A stretch of DNA of 64,000 bases from Bacteroides mediterraneensis (lineage in GTDB: Bacteria > Bacteroidota > Bacteroidia > Bacteroidales > Bacteroidaceae): assembly GCF_900128455.1 (NCBI RefSeq), contig NZ_LT635783.1, forward strand, positions 2,965,957-3,029,956. Direction: 5' to 3'. The notes under the pieces were generated by a model. That model was not told the DNA's origin. It ran no database searches and saw nothing but the letters and a program-made list of their open reading frames with translations. Shown piece by piece: positions 26,464-35,370 of this stretch (positions are counted from its first letter, which is position 1; every line of letters starts with the position of its first letter). The position numbers and the translations under genes are program-made.

Positions 26464-27687
26464 ATGAACAAGAAAAAAATAATTATCACAGCTGGCGTCG
26501 TAATTGTACTGGCTGTGGCAGGATACTGGATTTTTGGCAAGAAGAGCGCACAAGGCAAAGTAGACTTCGTTACCGAAACAGTAGCAAAAGGCAACATCAG
26601 CAATTCCATTACAGCTACAGGAACCATCGAACCTGTCACTGAGGTGGAGGTCGGTACACAGGTATCAGGTATCATTGATAAAATATACGTAGATTATAAT
26701 TCGGTAGTAAAAGAAGGGGAAGTGATAGCCGAGATGGATAGAGTGACCCTGCTCAGTGATTTACAGTCAGCGCAAGCTACATACGACGGCGCAAAAGCCG
26801 AATACGATTACCAAAAGAAACTATACGAGAGAAACAAAAAGCTACATGAAAAGCAACTGATCAGTGAAACCGACTACGAGCAGAGTACATACGACTACGA
26901 ACGTGCCAAGAGTACATTCGAACAAAGTCAGGCGGCTCTGTCAAAGGCAGAACGAAACCTTTCTTATGCTACCATCACCTCTCCGATCAATGGTATCGTC
27001 ACCAGTAAGGACGTAGAAGAAGGACAGACCGTGGCATCTGGTTTTGAAACACCGACCCTGTTTACCATCGCTGCCGATTTGACCAAAATGCAGGTAGTAG
27101 CCGATGTGGACGAAGCCGATATAGCCGGAGTGAGAGACAGCGCCAGAGTCACATTCACCGTAGATGCCTATCCCAACGATGTCTTCGAAGGACGGGTTCA
27201 CCAAATCCGACTGGGCAGCGCCAACAGCAGCAGCTCCAGCAGTACCAGCACCAGCAGCGAAACGGTAGTCACTTATGAGGTGGTCATCACCGCAGACAAT
27301 CCTGATTTGAAACTGAAACCGAGACTAACCGCTAATGTGACCATCTATACGAATACACGTGACAATGTACTAGTGGTTCCCAACAAAGCCTTGCGATTTA
27401 CTCCAGAAAAAGAACTGGTAGGCAAAAAGACCATCACCGACTGTGAAGGTGAACACAAAGTATGGACCATGGATGCCAACGGTTTCACAGCTCACCCTGT
27501 GAAAATCGGCCTGAGCGACGGAAGCCATACGGAAATTCTGGAGGGTATCAGCGAAGGAACACCGATTGTCACAGAAACCGTATTGAAAGGATTTGCCGAT
27601 ACTACAGCATCTGAAACTTCTGCCGACGGAGAAAGAAGCCCATTCATGCCAGGCCCTCCGGGAAATGACAAGAAGAAACAAAAATAA
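26464..27687 (+). CDS. MacA-like periplasmic adaptor subunit
   Basis: The 407-residue protein has an N-terminal membrane anchor (IIITAGVVIVLAVAGYWIFG), a biotinyl-lipoyl-like domain (VGTQVSGIIDKIYVDYNSVVKEGEVIAEMD), a helical hairpin (about residues 95-165), a beta-barrel and a membrane-proximal domain. This is the MacA/HlyD adaptor architecture. A run of Ser/Thr at about residues 256-270 sits in a surface loop. It bridges the ABC transporter of the next two genes to the TolC protein before it. Confidence 0.92.
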   Translation: MNKKKIIITAGVVIVLAVAGYWIFGKKSAQGKVDFVTETVAKGNISNSITATGTIEPVTEVEVGTQVSGIIDKIYVDYNSVVKEGEVIAEMDRVTLLSDLQSAQATYDGAKAEYDYQKKLYERNKKLHEKQLISETDYEQSTYDYERAKSTFEQSQAALSKAERNLSYATITSPINGIVTSKDVEEGQTVASGFETPTLFTIAADLTKMQVVADVDEADIAGVRDSARVTFTVDAYPNDVFEGRVHQIRLGSANSSSSSSTSTSSETVVTYEVVITADNPDLKLKPRLTANVTIYTNTRDNVLVVPNKALRFTPEKELVGKKTITDCEGEHKVWTMDANGFTAHPVKIGLSDGSHTEILEGISEGTPIVTETVLKGFADTTASETSADGERSPFMPGPPGNDKKKQK

Positions 27688-27699
27688 GGAGATACTGTC

Positions 27700-28446
27700 A
27701 TGAAAAAGACTGTCATAGAATTACAAAATATCAAACGGAATTTCCAGGTAGGAGACGAAACGGTCCATGCGTTACGTGGCATCTCATTCAGCATACAGGA
27801 AGGAGAGTTCGTGACCATCATGGGTACATCCGGTTCCGGAAAGTCTACCCTTCTGAACACATTGGGATGTCTGGATACGCCGACCAGCGGGGAATATCTT
27901 CTTGACGGAGTATCCGTACGCACGATGAGCAAACCGCAAAGAGCGGTACTGCGGAACCGGAAAATCGGATTTGTCTTCCAGAACTACAACCTGCTGCCCA
28001 AAACCACGGCAGTAGAAAACGTAGAACTTCCACTGATGTACAACAGTGCCGTCAGTGCCGCTGAACGCCGTCGCCGGGCCATAGAAGCCCTGACTGCCGT
28101 AGGACTGGCCGACCGTCTGGAACACAAATCCAACCAAATGTCCGGTGGACAGATGCAGCGCGTGGCCATTGCCCGTGCACTGGTCAACAATCCGGCGGTC
28201 ATCCTGGCCGATGAAGCGACCGGTAACCTGGACACACGTACTTCTTTCGAAATCCTGGTTCTTTTCCAGAAACTTCACAAGGAAGGACGTACCATCATCT
28301 TCGTGACACACAACCCGGAATTGTCACAATACAGCAGCCGCAACATCCGACTGCGTGACGGACATGTCATTGAAGACGTAACCAACCCCCATATTCTTTC
28401 GGCTGCGGAAGCACTGGCTGCCCTGCCGAAAAACGATGATGATTGA
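27700..28446 (+). CDS. MacB-type ABC transporter ATP-binding protein
   Basis: This 248-residue ATPase belongs to the LolD/MacB/FtsE group. Walker A is GTSGSGKST (about residues 43-51), the signature is [15 protein letters not shown], and Walker B is [13 protein letters not shown]. It pairs with the separate permease gene 19 bases downstream, so here MacB is split into two chains, as is usual in Bacteroidota. It energises the exporter that includes the adaptor and TolC subunit upstream. Confidence 0.95.
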   Translation: MKKTVIELQNIKRNFQVGDETVHALRGISFSIQEGEFVTIMGTSGSGKSTLLNTLGCLDTPTSGEYLLDGVSVRTMSKPQRAVLRNRKIGFVFQNYNLLPKTTAVENVELPLMYNSAVSAAERRRRAIEALTAVGLADRLEHKSNQMSGGQMQRVAIARALVNNPAVILADEATGNLDTRTSFEILVLFQKLHKEGRTIIFVTHNPELSQYSSRNIRLRDGHVIEDVTNPHILSAAEALAALPKNDDD

Positions 28447-28465
28447 CAATTTATCGAGATGACTT

Positions 28466-29686
28466 ATGAATGGAACAAACCTTTTTAAAATAGCCTTCCG
28501 GGCATTGGCCAACAACAAGCTCCGCGCTTTCCTGACCATGCTGGGAATCATTATCGGAGTAGCTTCCGTCATTGCCATGCTGGCCATCGGACAGGGCTCC
28601 AAACGGAGCATCCAAAAACAAATCTCCGAAATGGGCTCCAATATGATTATGATTCATCCGGGAGCCGAGATGCGAGGAGGTGTCCGCCAGGACCCGTCGA
28701 GCATGCAAACGCTGAAACTGGAGAATTATGAGACTTTACGTGATGAATGTATGTACTTGTCGGCTATCAGCCCGGATGTTTCGGCTTCCGGACAGCTGAT
28801 TTCAGGCTCCAACAACTACCCTTCTTCTGTGAGCGGAGTAAGCCTCGGCTATCTGACCATCCGGCAGCTGACCGTGGAACAAGGGGATATGTTTACGGAA
28901 GAAGATATCCGTACGGCAGCAAAAGTGTGTGTCATTGGTAAAACCATTGTAGACAACCTGTTCCCCGACGGACAAGACCCGATTGGAAAAATTATCCGCT
29001 GCAACCAGGTTCCCCTCCGTGTGATTGGAGTGCTCAAATCAAAAGGATACAACTCCATGGGTATGGACCAGGATGACGTGGTACTGGCACCTTACAGCAC
29101 AGTAATGAAACGTCTGCTTGCCCAAACCTATCTGAGCGGTATCTTTGCTTCTGCCCTGACGGAAGACATGACGGAAGAAGCCGTTGACGAAATCACAAAT
29201 ATCCTCAGAAGAGAACATAAGCTGAAAGAAACAGACGATGATGATTTTACCATCCGTACCCAGCAGGAACTCAGCTCCATGCTAAATACTACCACCGACC
29301 TGATGACTACCCTGCTGGCCTGTATCGCGGGAATCTCCCTGGTGGTAGGAGGTATCGGTATCATGAACATCATGTATGTCAGTGTAACTGAACGTACCCG
29401 CGAAATCGGACTCCGTATGTCTGTGGGTGCAAGAGGAATAGATATTCTGTCACAATTCTTGATAGAATCCATCCTAATCAGTATCACAGGAGGATTGATT
29501 GGAGTGATTCTGGGCTGTGGAGCCAGCTTCGTCATCAAGACGGTTGCCCACTGGCCTGTATTCATCCAGCCATGGAGTGTATTGCTGTCATTTGCAGTAT
29601 GTACCTTCACCGGTGTATTCTTCGGATGGTATCCGGCCAAGAAAGCGGCCGACCTGGATCCGATTGAAGCACTGCGTTATGAATAA
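28466..29686 (+). CDS. MacB/FtsX-type ABC transporter permease
   Basis: The 406-residue membrane protein has one N-terminal transmembrane helix (LRAFLTMLGIIIGVASVIAML), a large periplasmic domain (MacB_PCD, about residues 45-270) and three C-terminal helices with the FtsX signature (VGGIGIMNIMYVSVTERTREIGLRMSVGAR). It ends ADLDPIEALRYE, the typical MacB C-terminus. With the ATPase upstream it forms a mechanotransmission-type exporter of peptides, antibiotics or lipids. Confidence 0.94.
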   Translation: MNGTNLFKIAFRALANNKLRAFLTMLGIIIGVASVIAMLAIGQGSKRSIQKQISEMGSNMIMIHPGAEMRGGVRQDPSSMQTLKLENYETLRDECMYLSAISPDVSASGQLISGSNNYPSSVSGVSLGYLTIRQLTVEQGDMFTEEDIRTAAKVCVIGKTIVDNLFPDGQDPIGKIIRCNQVPLRVIGVLKSKGYNSMGMDQDDVVLAPYSTVMKRLLAQTYLSGIFASALTEDMTEEAVDEITNILRREHKLKETDDDDFTIRTQQELSSMLNTTTDLMTTLLACIAGISLVVGGIGIMNIMYVSVTERTREIGLRMSVGARGIDILSQFLIESILISITGGLIGVILGCGASFVIKTVAHWPVFIQPWSVLLSFAVCTFTGVFFGWYPAKKAADLDPIEALRYE

Positions 29687-29728
29687 AAAATAACGGAACT
29701 ACTTTGTTCTTCATAACTTTGGTTTCCT

Positions 29729-29794
29729 GTCCGGCCGTCTATCTCTGCAGTAATATTTCGAAGTATTTGCTGCGTGTGACGGCCGGACTTTTCT
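29729..29794 (+). terminator. Terminator of the MacAB-TolC operon
   Basis: A perfect 11-bp GC-rich stem (GTCCGGCCGTC / GACGGCCGGAC) encloses a 38-base loop that can itself pair imperfectly (GCAG... with ...CTGC), and is followed by TTTTCTT. The lytS promoter box starts 11 bases later. Confidence 0.8.
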
Positions 29795-29804
29795 TAAATT
29801 ATCG

Positions 29805-29812
29805 TATCTTTG
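29805..29812 (+). promoter_or_regulatory. -7 promoter box of the LytS/LytTR pair
   Basis: TATCTTTG followed by C, 18 bases upstream of the ATG at 29830. This separates the regulator pair from the exporter operon. Confidence 0.6.
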
Positions 29813-29829
29813 CTTTAAATCAATCTAAT

Positions 29830-30909
29830 ATGGTGCATCTAACCCACAACAAACACCGCTTACTGGAATTAATCATCCACACAATATGCTGGGGATTATT
29901 CTTCGGATTTCCGCTGTTTTTTACCCAACACGACAACGGAAATATCGACTGGAAAGAATTTATCAACCACTCCGGGGTATCGCTCGCCTTTTTTATCATT
30001 TTTTACGTCAACTACCTGATCCTGATTCCCAAGATACTCTTCAAAGAACATATCGGACGTTTCATTTTCCTGAACATCCTTCTTATTCTTGTGGCCTCCA
30101 TCGGACTACGCTACTGGCACAACCTGATTGCCTTTCCACCTCCCGTACGCCCGCGCTCTTACCTGCCTCCCCGATACATCTTTTATATAAGAGACATGAC
30201 CAGCATGATTTTTATGGTAGGATTGAGTGTGGCCATCCGGATGAGCCTCCGTTGGAGTGCTACAGAGCTGGCACGCCGGGAAGCGGTGAAAAGCCGTACG
30301 GAGGCGGAACTTAAGAACCTCCGCAACCAGCTGAATCCACATTTCTTGCTGAATACCCTGAACAACATCTATGCACTCACTGCATTCGATACAGACAAGG
30401 CACAGCAAGCCATCCAGGAACTCAGCAAGCTGTTACGATATGTGCTATACGACAATCAGGAAAATTTTGTTCCTCTTATCAAGGAAGTGGAATTCATACG
30501 AAACTACATTGAGCTGATGCGTATCCGAGTTTCCTCTCAAGTGAAAATCAGCACCCATTTTCAAATCCATCCGAACAGTCAGAGTCCTGTGGCTCCCTTG
30601 TTATTCATTTCACTGATAGAAAATGCCTTCAAGCATGGAGTATCTCCCACAGAACCCAGCTTTATTGACATCACATTGACTGAAAAAGAGAACAAAATCC
30701 ACTGTATAATACGCAACAGCAACTACCCTAAAAGTTTCACCGACAAAAGTGGATCGGGTATCGGACTGGAACAAGTACACAAAAGATTGGAACTTCTGTA
30801 TGCCGGACATTACGAATGGCAACATCAGGTCAGCCCCGACCAAAAAGAATACAGTTCGATTTTGACAATTGATATTCCAGACACTAATCTTAAAAAAACA
30901 ATGCCATGA
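29830..30909 (+). CDS. LytS-family sensor histidine kinase
   Basis: The kinase has 359 residues from the ATG at 29830; the longer frame from 29704 would start inside the upstream terminator. Four hydrophobic helices (about residues 13-130) anchor it in the membrane without a large sensor domain. The His_kinase box LRNQLNPHFLLNTLNNIYAL contains the phosphorylated His, and a HATPase_c domain follows (ENAFKHG, SGSGIGLEQVHKRLELLY). It overlaps the response regulator by four bases (ATGA), so the two act together. Being next to the exporter suggests, but does not show, that it regulates it. Confidence 0.92.
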   Translation: MVHLTHNKHRLLELIIHTICWGLFFGFPLFFTQHDNGNIDWKEFINHSGVSLAFFIIFYVNYLILIPKILFKEHIGRFIFLNILLILVASIGLRYWHNLIAFPPPVRPRSYLPPRYIFYIRDMTSMIFMVGLSVAIRMSLRWSATELARREAVKSRTEAELKNLRNQLNPHFLLNTLNNIYALTAFDTDKAQQAIQELSKLLRYVLYDNQENFVPLIKEVEFIRNYIELMRIRVSSQVKISTHFQIHPNSQSPVAPLLFISLIENAFKHGVSPTEPSFIDITLTEKENKIHCIIRNSNYPKSFTDKSGSGIGLEQVHKRLELLYAGHYEWQHQVSPDQKEYSSILTIDIPDTNLKKTMP

Positions 30910-31637
30910 CAATCAAATGCGCCATTATTGATGATGAACCTTTAGCACTCGGATTACTGGAAAGCTATGTGAAGAAGACTCCTTCACTGGAACTATGCGG
31001 AGCATATTCCAGTGCCATTCAGGCCATGGAGCTACTGAACGGACATCCGGTAGACCTGATTTTTCTGGACATCCAAATGCCAGAACTGAACGGACTGGAG
31101 TTCTCCAAAATAATTCCGAACAGTACACGCATCATCTTCACAACTGCCTTCGGACAATATGCTTTGGACGGTTACAAGGTGAATGCCCTTGATTATCTAC
31201 TCAAACCTATCAGCTATACAGATTTCATGACAGCCGTAAATAAAGCCATACAGTGGTTTGAACTCTGCCAAAAGGCTGAGAATGCACCAGAAGAAGTACA
31301 GTCTTCCGAGGATTTGAAATATATTTACGTAAAAAGCGACTATAAACTGATTCAAATTGAGCTGGATAAGATTCTATACATCGAAGGGCTAAAAGATTAC
31401 ATTAAAATTCACTTGGAAGACAATCCTCGGCCTATCCTCTCACTGGTCAGTATGAAAATGATGGAAGACAAACTGCCGGCCAACCGCTTCATACGGATTC
31501 ACCGGTCTTTCATTGTGCAAAAACAAAAAATAAAAATTATAGAAAAAGGTAGAATTGTTTTCGGGAAGGAGTACATTCCGATATCTGACAGCTACAAACA
31601 GGAGCTCCAAAATTATGTTAATAAACATACTATTTGA
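30906..31637 (+). CDS. LytTR-family response regulator
   Basis: The 243-residue regulator has a receiver domain with the acidic pocket Asp9/Asp10 and the phospho-acceptor Asp55 (LIFLDIQMP), then a LytTR DNA-binding domain (about residues 138-240; YIEGLKDYIKIH, FIRIHRSFIV). LytTR proteins bind direct repeats upstream of target promoters. It is translationally coupled to the kinase by the ATGA overlap. Its target is unknown; the exporter operon upstream is the obvious candidate. Confidence 0.94.
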   Translation: MTIKCAIIDDEPLALGLLESYVKKTPSLELCGAYSSAIQAMELLNGHPVDLIFLDIQMPELNGLEFSKIIPNSTRIIFTTAFGQYALDGYKVNALDYLLKPISYTDFMTAVNKAIQWFELCQKAENAPEEVQSSEDLKYIYVKSDYKLIQIELDKILYIEGLKDYIKIHLEDNPRPILSLVSMKMMEDKLPANRFIRIHRSFIVQKQKIKIIEKGRIVFGKEYIPISDSYKQELQNYVNKHTI

Positions 31638-31642
31638 AAATC

Positions 31643-31665
31643 TGTTGTATTTTCAACATTTTTTT
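31643..31665 (+). terminator. Weak terminator after the LytTR gene
   Basis: A short stem TGTTG / CAACA with a 6-base loop is followed by seven Ts. It lies right behind the stop codon and upstream of the small-RNA promoter. Confidence 0.5.
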
Positions 31666-31695
31666 CTGAAACAATCCAATTTTTTACTGATTTTC

Positions 31696-31727
31696 TTTGG
31701 CTACAAACAATCTAAACCCTATATTTG
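31696..31727 (+). promoter_or_regulatory. Promoter of a candidate small RNA
   Basis: TTTG (31696-31699), 20-base spacer, TATATTTG (31720-31727): one of the best matches to the Bacteroides promoter in the window, yet no ORF follows it. Confidence 0.75.
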
Positions 31728-31732
31728 TAGCA

Positions 31733-31850
31733 TACATAATAAAAGCGGAAGTTGTGAAACTTCCTTTAGAATAGTTTAGTTAAGTCTAGTTTAGTTTTTG
31801 TGTTGTGATACTCCTGCTAATAGTGATTAGCGGGAGTATCTTTTTTTCTT
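31733..31850 (+). ncRNA. Candidate small RNA, about 115 nt
   Basis: The expected transcript starts near 31733. It holds a 7-bp hairpin with a GUGA (GNRA) tetraloop (31747-31764), then an unpaired A/U-rich linker with two copies of TAGTTTAGTT (31772, 31787), and ends in a 14-bp terminator (31807-31840, one wobble) with seven Ts. There is no ORF longer than a few codons. The next genes (queE) face the other way, so it is not a leader. I cannot assign it to a known RNA family; it could also be a processed 3' end of the regulator transcript. Confidence 0.6.
31807..31848 (+). terminator. Strong terminator of the candidate small RNA
   Basis: GATACTCCTGCTAA / TTAGCGGGAGTATC is a 14-bp stem with one G-U pair and a 6-base loop, followed by TTTTTTT. 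Confidence 0.93.
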
Positions 31851-31965
31851 ATCGAAGATATATCCAGCTCTGCCTAAAATAGATTTATTAACAAACCACC
31901 TTCTATAGTTGTTAAAAAACAACAATGTTACAAAACTGCATATTCTTACAATTTGTATAACAAAT

Positions 31966-32511
31966 TCAAGGAATAGCAATCAATTTATGAATCTGCAAGC
32001 TCAAACGCCAGACAGGATGTCCTTTTATATAATCCACCACTTCGGTAGTATTCATACAAGAACAAGGTTGCAGGAAATAGGCGGAAGCGGGTATCTGCAA
32101 ATACGGCTCCACATCTTGCCCCTGATAGACCACCTTTATTTCATCTACCCTCTGCACACGTAACTGTGTACCTTGCTTGGGTGAACAGGTTACCCAGTCG
32201 ATACCTTCAGGAAGTACACGGGTTCCATTCGTTTCGATACACACATACTTTCCTGCCGCATGCAAGGCGGTAACCAGCTGATCATCTACCCACAAGCCCG
32301 GTTCGCCCCCCGTCAAAATCACCATCCGGCAAGGATAGTTCCTCACCGCCGCCAGAATCTCTTCGTCCGACATCATCCTCCCCTGCTCATGCTTCGTGTC
32401 ACAAAAATCACAATGCAGGTTACATCCAGAAAAACGGACAAAAACAGCAGGTGTGCCCACATGAAAACCCTCCCCCTGAAGGCTGTAAAAAATCTCATTA
32501 ATCTTTTTCAT
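31966..32511 (-). CDS. queE: 7-carboxy-7-deazaguanine synthase
   Basis: This 181-residue radical SAM enzyme converts 6-carboxytetrahydropterin to 7-carboxy-7-deazaguanine on the way to queuosine. The iron-sulphur motif is FSGCNLHCDFCD (CxxxCxxC, near residues 29-37) and the SAM-binding ILTGGEPGL follows. It overlaps queD by 14 bases, so the two steps of the pathway are translationally coupled. The length fits the short Bacteroidota form. Confidence 0.95.
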   Translation of the reverse strand: MKKINEIFYSLQGEGFHVGTPAVFVRFSGCNLHCDFCDTKHEQGRMMSDEEILAAVRNYPCRMVILTGGEPGLWVDDQLVTALHAAGKYVCIETNGTRVLPEGIDWVTCSPKQGTQLRVQRVDEIKVVYQGQDVEPYLQIPASAYFLQPCSCMNTTEVVDYIKGHPVWRLSLQIHKLIAIP

Positions 32512-32830
32512 AAATTACGGTGTTTCCTTCCGATTCACAGACTTCCACTTTTACACAATGGGGTACACGTTCACAAATCCATCGGGCTATATTTTCAGCG
32601 GTTGGATTACAAGACAACACGTCATTCAGGTTTTTATGATCCAACTGTCCTTTTACCACCTCCTTAATATGCGTGAAATCGACCACCATACCATCTGCAT
32701 TCAGCTCTGCCGACTGACAATAAACCGTAACTATCCAATTGTGACCATGCAGGTTTTCACACTTACTTTCATAGGAAAGTTCCAGACGATGAGAAGCCGA
32801 AATCTCCATCCGTTTAATAACTGTATACAT
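32498..32830 (-). CDS. queD: 6-carboxy-5,6,7,8-tetrahydropterin synthase
   Basis: The 110-residue T-fold enzyme makes 6-carboxytetrahydropterin from 7,8-dihydroneopterin triphosphate. Zinc ligands are visible in ISASHRL (about residues 11-17) and LHGHNWIV (about 28-35), and the catalytic Cys is in SKCENLHG. A promoter box lies at 32890-32897 on the minus strand. Its product is the substrate of QueE, encoded by the overlapping next gene. Confidence 0.95.
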   Translation of the reverse strand: MYTVIKRMEISASHRLELSYESKCENLHGHNWIVTVYCQSAELNADGMVVDFTHIKEVVKGQLDHKNLNDVLSCNPTAENIARWICERVPHCVKVEVCESEGNTVIYEKD

Positions 32831-32889
32831 AACAATTTGATTTTTAAAAGATTAAAAACTCCGCATTTAATGTCACCTCAATGCAACTA

Positions 32890-32897
32890 CAAAGGTA
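32890..32897 (-). promoter_or_regulatory. -7 promoter box of queDE
   Basis: Minus-strand TACCTTTG, 59 bases upstream of the queD ATG. No preQ1-type aptamer is evident in the short leader. Confidence 0.5.
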
Positions 32898-32987
32898 AAA
32901 AAGAATTATCAGACAGAAAAAATTCATGCACAAAGATTTGCACGGACATCAAAACTCACAATTTTTAATAAAATCCACAACAAATAT

Positions 32988-33018
32988 TTTTGAAATTCCA
33001 ATCAATACAGTATATTTG
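32988..33018 (+). promoter_or_regulatory. Promoter of the ZapB-like/zapA genes
   Basis: TTTG (32988-32991), 19-base spacer, TATATTTG (33011-33018). The start of the downstream gene is therefore the ATG at 33041, not an in-frame ATG at 32990. Confidence 0.78.
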
Positions 33019-33040
33019 TATATACTTTTTTGATATACGA

Positions 33041-33334
33041 ATGACGGAAGAGGACAAAAAACTGCTGCACACTTTCGAAGGCAAGTTAAGGCAATTGCTG
33101 TTTCTTTATGAAGGACTGAGAAAAGAGAACCTTTCATTAAGAAAAGAAATTGACGAAAAAAACGCAGAAATCGATGAGTTAAAAAGCAGTTGGAAAGAAT
33201 TGGAAACCAAATATATCAACTTGAAAAGCGCCCGTATCCTCAGTATCAACGACAACGACCTCCGCGATACGAAACAAAGGCTGGCGAAACTTGTGCGTGA
33301 AGTCGATAAATGCATCGCTTTGCTGAATGAATAA
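33041..33334 (+). CDS. Small coiled-coil protein upstream of zapA (ZapB-like)
   Basis: The 97-residue cytoplasmic protein has a continuous predicted coiled coil from about residue 5 to 65 (LRKENLSLRKEIDEKNAEIDELKSSW shows the heptad pattern) and a short C-terminal helix. It shares a promoter with zapA, which follows after 26 bases. Coiled-coil proteins encoded before ZapA in Bacteroidota are thought to be ZapB-like partners of the division ring; sequence identity to ZapB is not claimed. Confidence 0.7.
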   Translation: MTEEDKKLLHTFEGKLRQLLFLYEGLRKENLSLRKEIDEKNAEIDELKSSWKELETKYINLKSARILSINDNDLRDTKQRLAKLVREVDKCIALLNE

Positions 33335-33360
33335 AACAAAACGGTAAAGTATATACTTTT

Positions 33361-33666
33361 ATGGACGAAAAAAAGAGATTTAATCTACTAATTGACAACG
33401 AACGTTATCCTGTGTCCATATTCCCATCGGAAGAGGAAGGATACCGGGAAGCTGCCAAACAGATTAACTATAAACTAAATAAATATCGCAGTGCATTTCC
33501 AGAATTTAACAGCATACAACACTGGAAAATGGTTGCACTCGATTTAGCGTATGAAAATACATCCATGAAGGACAGGAACGACACCCGTCCGTATATGGAG
33601 AAACTAAAGGAGCTGGATGAGGATATTGAAAAATGTATCCAACAAAGCCAGAATAAAGGTTTATAG
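33361..33666 (+). CDS. zapA: Cell division protein ZapA
   Basis: The 101-residue protein has the ZapA N-terminal beta-hairpin region (FNLLIDNERYPVSIFPSEEEGYREAAKQIN) and a C-terminal coiled coil that mediates tetramer formation. ZapA crosslinks FtsZ filaments at midcell. It is co-transcribed with the coiled-coil protein before it and ended by the hairpin at 33697-33748, ahead of the RNase Y gene. Confidence 0.9.
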   Translation: MDEKKRFNLLIDNERYPVSIFPSEEEGYREAAKQINYKLNKYRSAFPEFNSIQHWKMVALDLAYENTSMKDRNDTRPYMEKLKELDEDIEKCIQQSQNKGL

Positions 33667-33696
33667 AGAGAAAGACGTTTATTTTAAAGTAGTTTC

Positions 33697-33748
33697 ACGC
33701 ATAAGCTTGACCCGAAGGATTCCGACGGAAAAGCTTATGCGTTTTTTA
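33697..33748 (+). terminator. Terminator between zapA and rny
   Basis: A perfect 12-bp stem (ACGCATAAGCTT / AAGCTTATGCGT) with a 22-base loop, followed by six Ts. Confidence 0.9.
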
Positions 33749-33771
33749 TTTATATATTTAAATTAATTATA

Positions 33772-35307
33772 ATGTTGACGACAGTAATACTAGCGATTGT
33801 GGCCTTCCTGGTAGGAGGTGCATTGTCGTATGGGTTCTTTAAGTATGGCTTAAAGACGAAATATGACACCATTATCAAAGAAGCCGAGACAGAGGCCGAA
33901 GTTATCAAGAAAAACAAGCTTCTGGAAGTAAAAGAGAAATTCCTGAATAAAAAAGCTGATTTGGAAAAGGAAGTTGCTCAGCGAAACCAAAAAATCCAAC
34001 AGGCGGAAAACAAGCTGAAGCAACGTGAAATGGTGCTCAATCAAAAAAATGAAGAACTTCAGCGCAAACGCAATGAAACTGAAGCTATCAAAGAGAATCT
34101 GGACGCACAGCTGGTAATTATAGAAAAGAAAAAAGAAGAACTGGACAACTTGCAGTCACAGGAAAGAGAGAAACTGGAAACCATCTCTGGACTGTCGGCA
34201 GAAGAAGCAAAAGAACGCTTGGTGGAATCCCTAAAGGAAGAGGCCAAGACACAGGCACAATCGTACATCAATGACATCATGGACGATGCCAAGCTTACTG
34301 CCAACCGTGAAGCCAAGCGTATTGTTATCCAGTCTATCCAAAGAGTGGCAACTGAAACCGCCATTGAAAACTCTGTCACTGTATTCCATATAGAATCAGA
34401 CGAAATCAAGGGACGTATCATCGGACGTGAGGGACGTAACATCCGTGCCTTGGAAGCTGCCACGGGTGTAGAAATTGTAGTGGATGACACTCCGGAAGCC
34501 ATTGTACTTTCTGCCTTCGACCCGGTTCGCCGTGAAATTGCCCGTCTGGCCTTGCACCAGCTGGTAACCGACGGACGTATCCACCCGGCACGTATTGAAG
34601 AAGTAGTAGCCAAGGTACGTAAACAGGTAGAAGATGAAATCATAGAAACCGGTAAACGTACTACGATTGACTTGGGTATCCACGGCCTGCATCCGGAACT
34701 GATCCGTATCATCGGTAAGATGAAATACCGTTCTTCTTACGGACAGAACCTACTGCAGCACGCACGTGAAACTGCCAACTTATGTGCCGTAATGGCTTCC
34801 GAACTGGGATTAAATCCGAAGAAAGCCAAACGTGCCGGTCTGTTGCACGATATTGGTAAGGTACCCGATGAGGAACCTGAATTGCCACATGCATTGCTGG
34901 GTATGAAACTGGCTGAAAAATACAAAGAAAAAGCGGATATCTGCAATGCCATCGGTGCACACCACGATGAAGTGGAAATGACCAGCCTTCTGGCACCTAT
35001 CGTGCAGGTCTGTGATGCTATCTCTGGAGCCCGTCCGGGAGCACGCCGTGAAATCGTAGAAGCTTACATCAAGCGTTTGAACGACCTTGAACAGCTGGCT
35101 ATGTCTTATCCGGGTGTAACCAAGACTTATGCTATCCAGGCAGGACGTGAACTCCGTGTCATTGTGGGGGCTGATAAGATTGACGATAAACAGACGGAAA
35201 GCCTGTCAACCGAAATAGCCAAGAAGATTCAAGATGAAATGACCTACCCGGGACAAGTAAAAATCACGGTTATCCGTGAAACCCGTGCAGTCAGCTTTGC
35301 GAAATAA
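33772..35307 (+). CDS. rny: Ribonuclease Y
   Basis: The 511-residue membrane-anchored endoribonuclease initiates mRNA decay. Domains in order: one N-terminal transmembrane helix ([21 protein letters not shown]), a long coiled coil (about residues 30-190), a KH RNA-binding domain ([21 protein letters not shown]) and an HD domain whose metal-binding HD is in [13 protein letters not shown]. Length and order are those of the family. It starts 24 bases after the zapA terminator; an A/T-rich stretch there (TATATTTA) may serve as a -7 box. Confidence 0.97.
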   Translation: MLTTVILAIVAFLVGGALSYGFFKYGLKTKYDTIIKEAETEAEVIKKNKLLEVKEKFLNKKADLEKEVAQRNQKIQQAENKLKQREMVLNQKNEELQRKRNETEAIKENLDAQLVIIEKKKEELDNLQSQEREKLETISGLSAEEAKERLVESLKEEAKTQAQSYINDIMDDAKLTANREAKRIVIQSIQRVATETAIENSVTVFHIESDEIKGRIIGREGRNIRALEAATGVEIVVDDTPEAIVLSAFDPVRREIARLALHQLVTDGRIHPARIEEVVAKVRKQVEDEIIETGKRTTIDLGIHGLHPELIRIIGKMKYRSSYGQNLLQHARETANLCAVMASELGLNPKKAKRAGLLHDIGKVPDEEPELPHALLGMKLAEKYKEKADICNAIGAHHDEVEMTSLLAPIVQVCDAISGARPGARREIVEAYIKRLNDLEQLAMSYPGVTKTYAIQAGRELRVIVGADKIDDKQTESLSTEIAKKIQDEMTYPGQVKITVIRETRAVSFAK

Positions 35308-35313
35308 AATTCA

Positions 35314-35350
35314 TAAAAAATCCGGGATTCTCACATTCCGGATTTTTTAT
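35314..35350. terminator. Bidirectional terminator between rny and the patatin gene
   Basis: AAAAAATCCGGGA / TTCCGGATTTTTT forms a stem around a short loop, with an A-run before it and a T-run after it, between convergent genes. Confidence 0.88.
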
Positions 35351-35370
35351 TTATCTCAACAGGTTTATTC

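Noticed and set aside
32831-32889. preQ1 riboswitch before queDE
   Set aside because: The leader between the promoter box and the queD ATG is short and shows no pseudoknot-type aptamer.
33667-33771. 6S RNA next to zapA
   Set aside because: Some bacteria carry 6S RNA near zapA, but this gap is only 105 bases and is explained by a single terminator hairpin.
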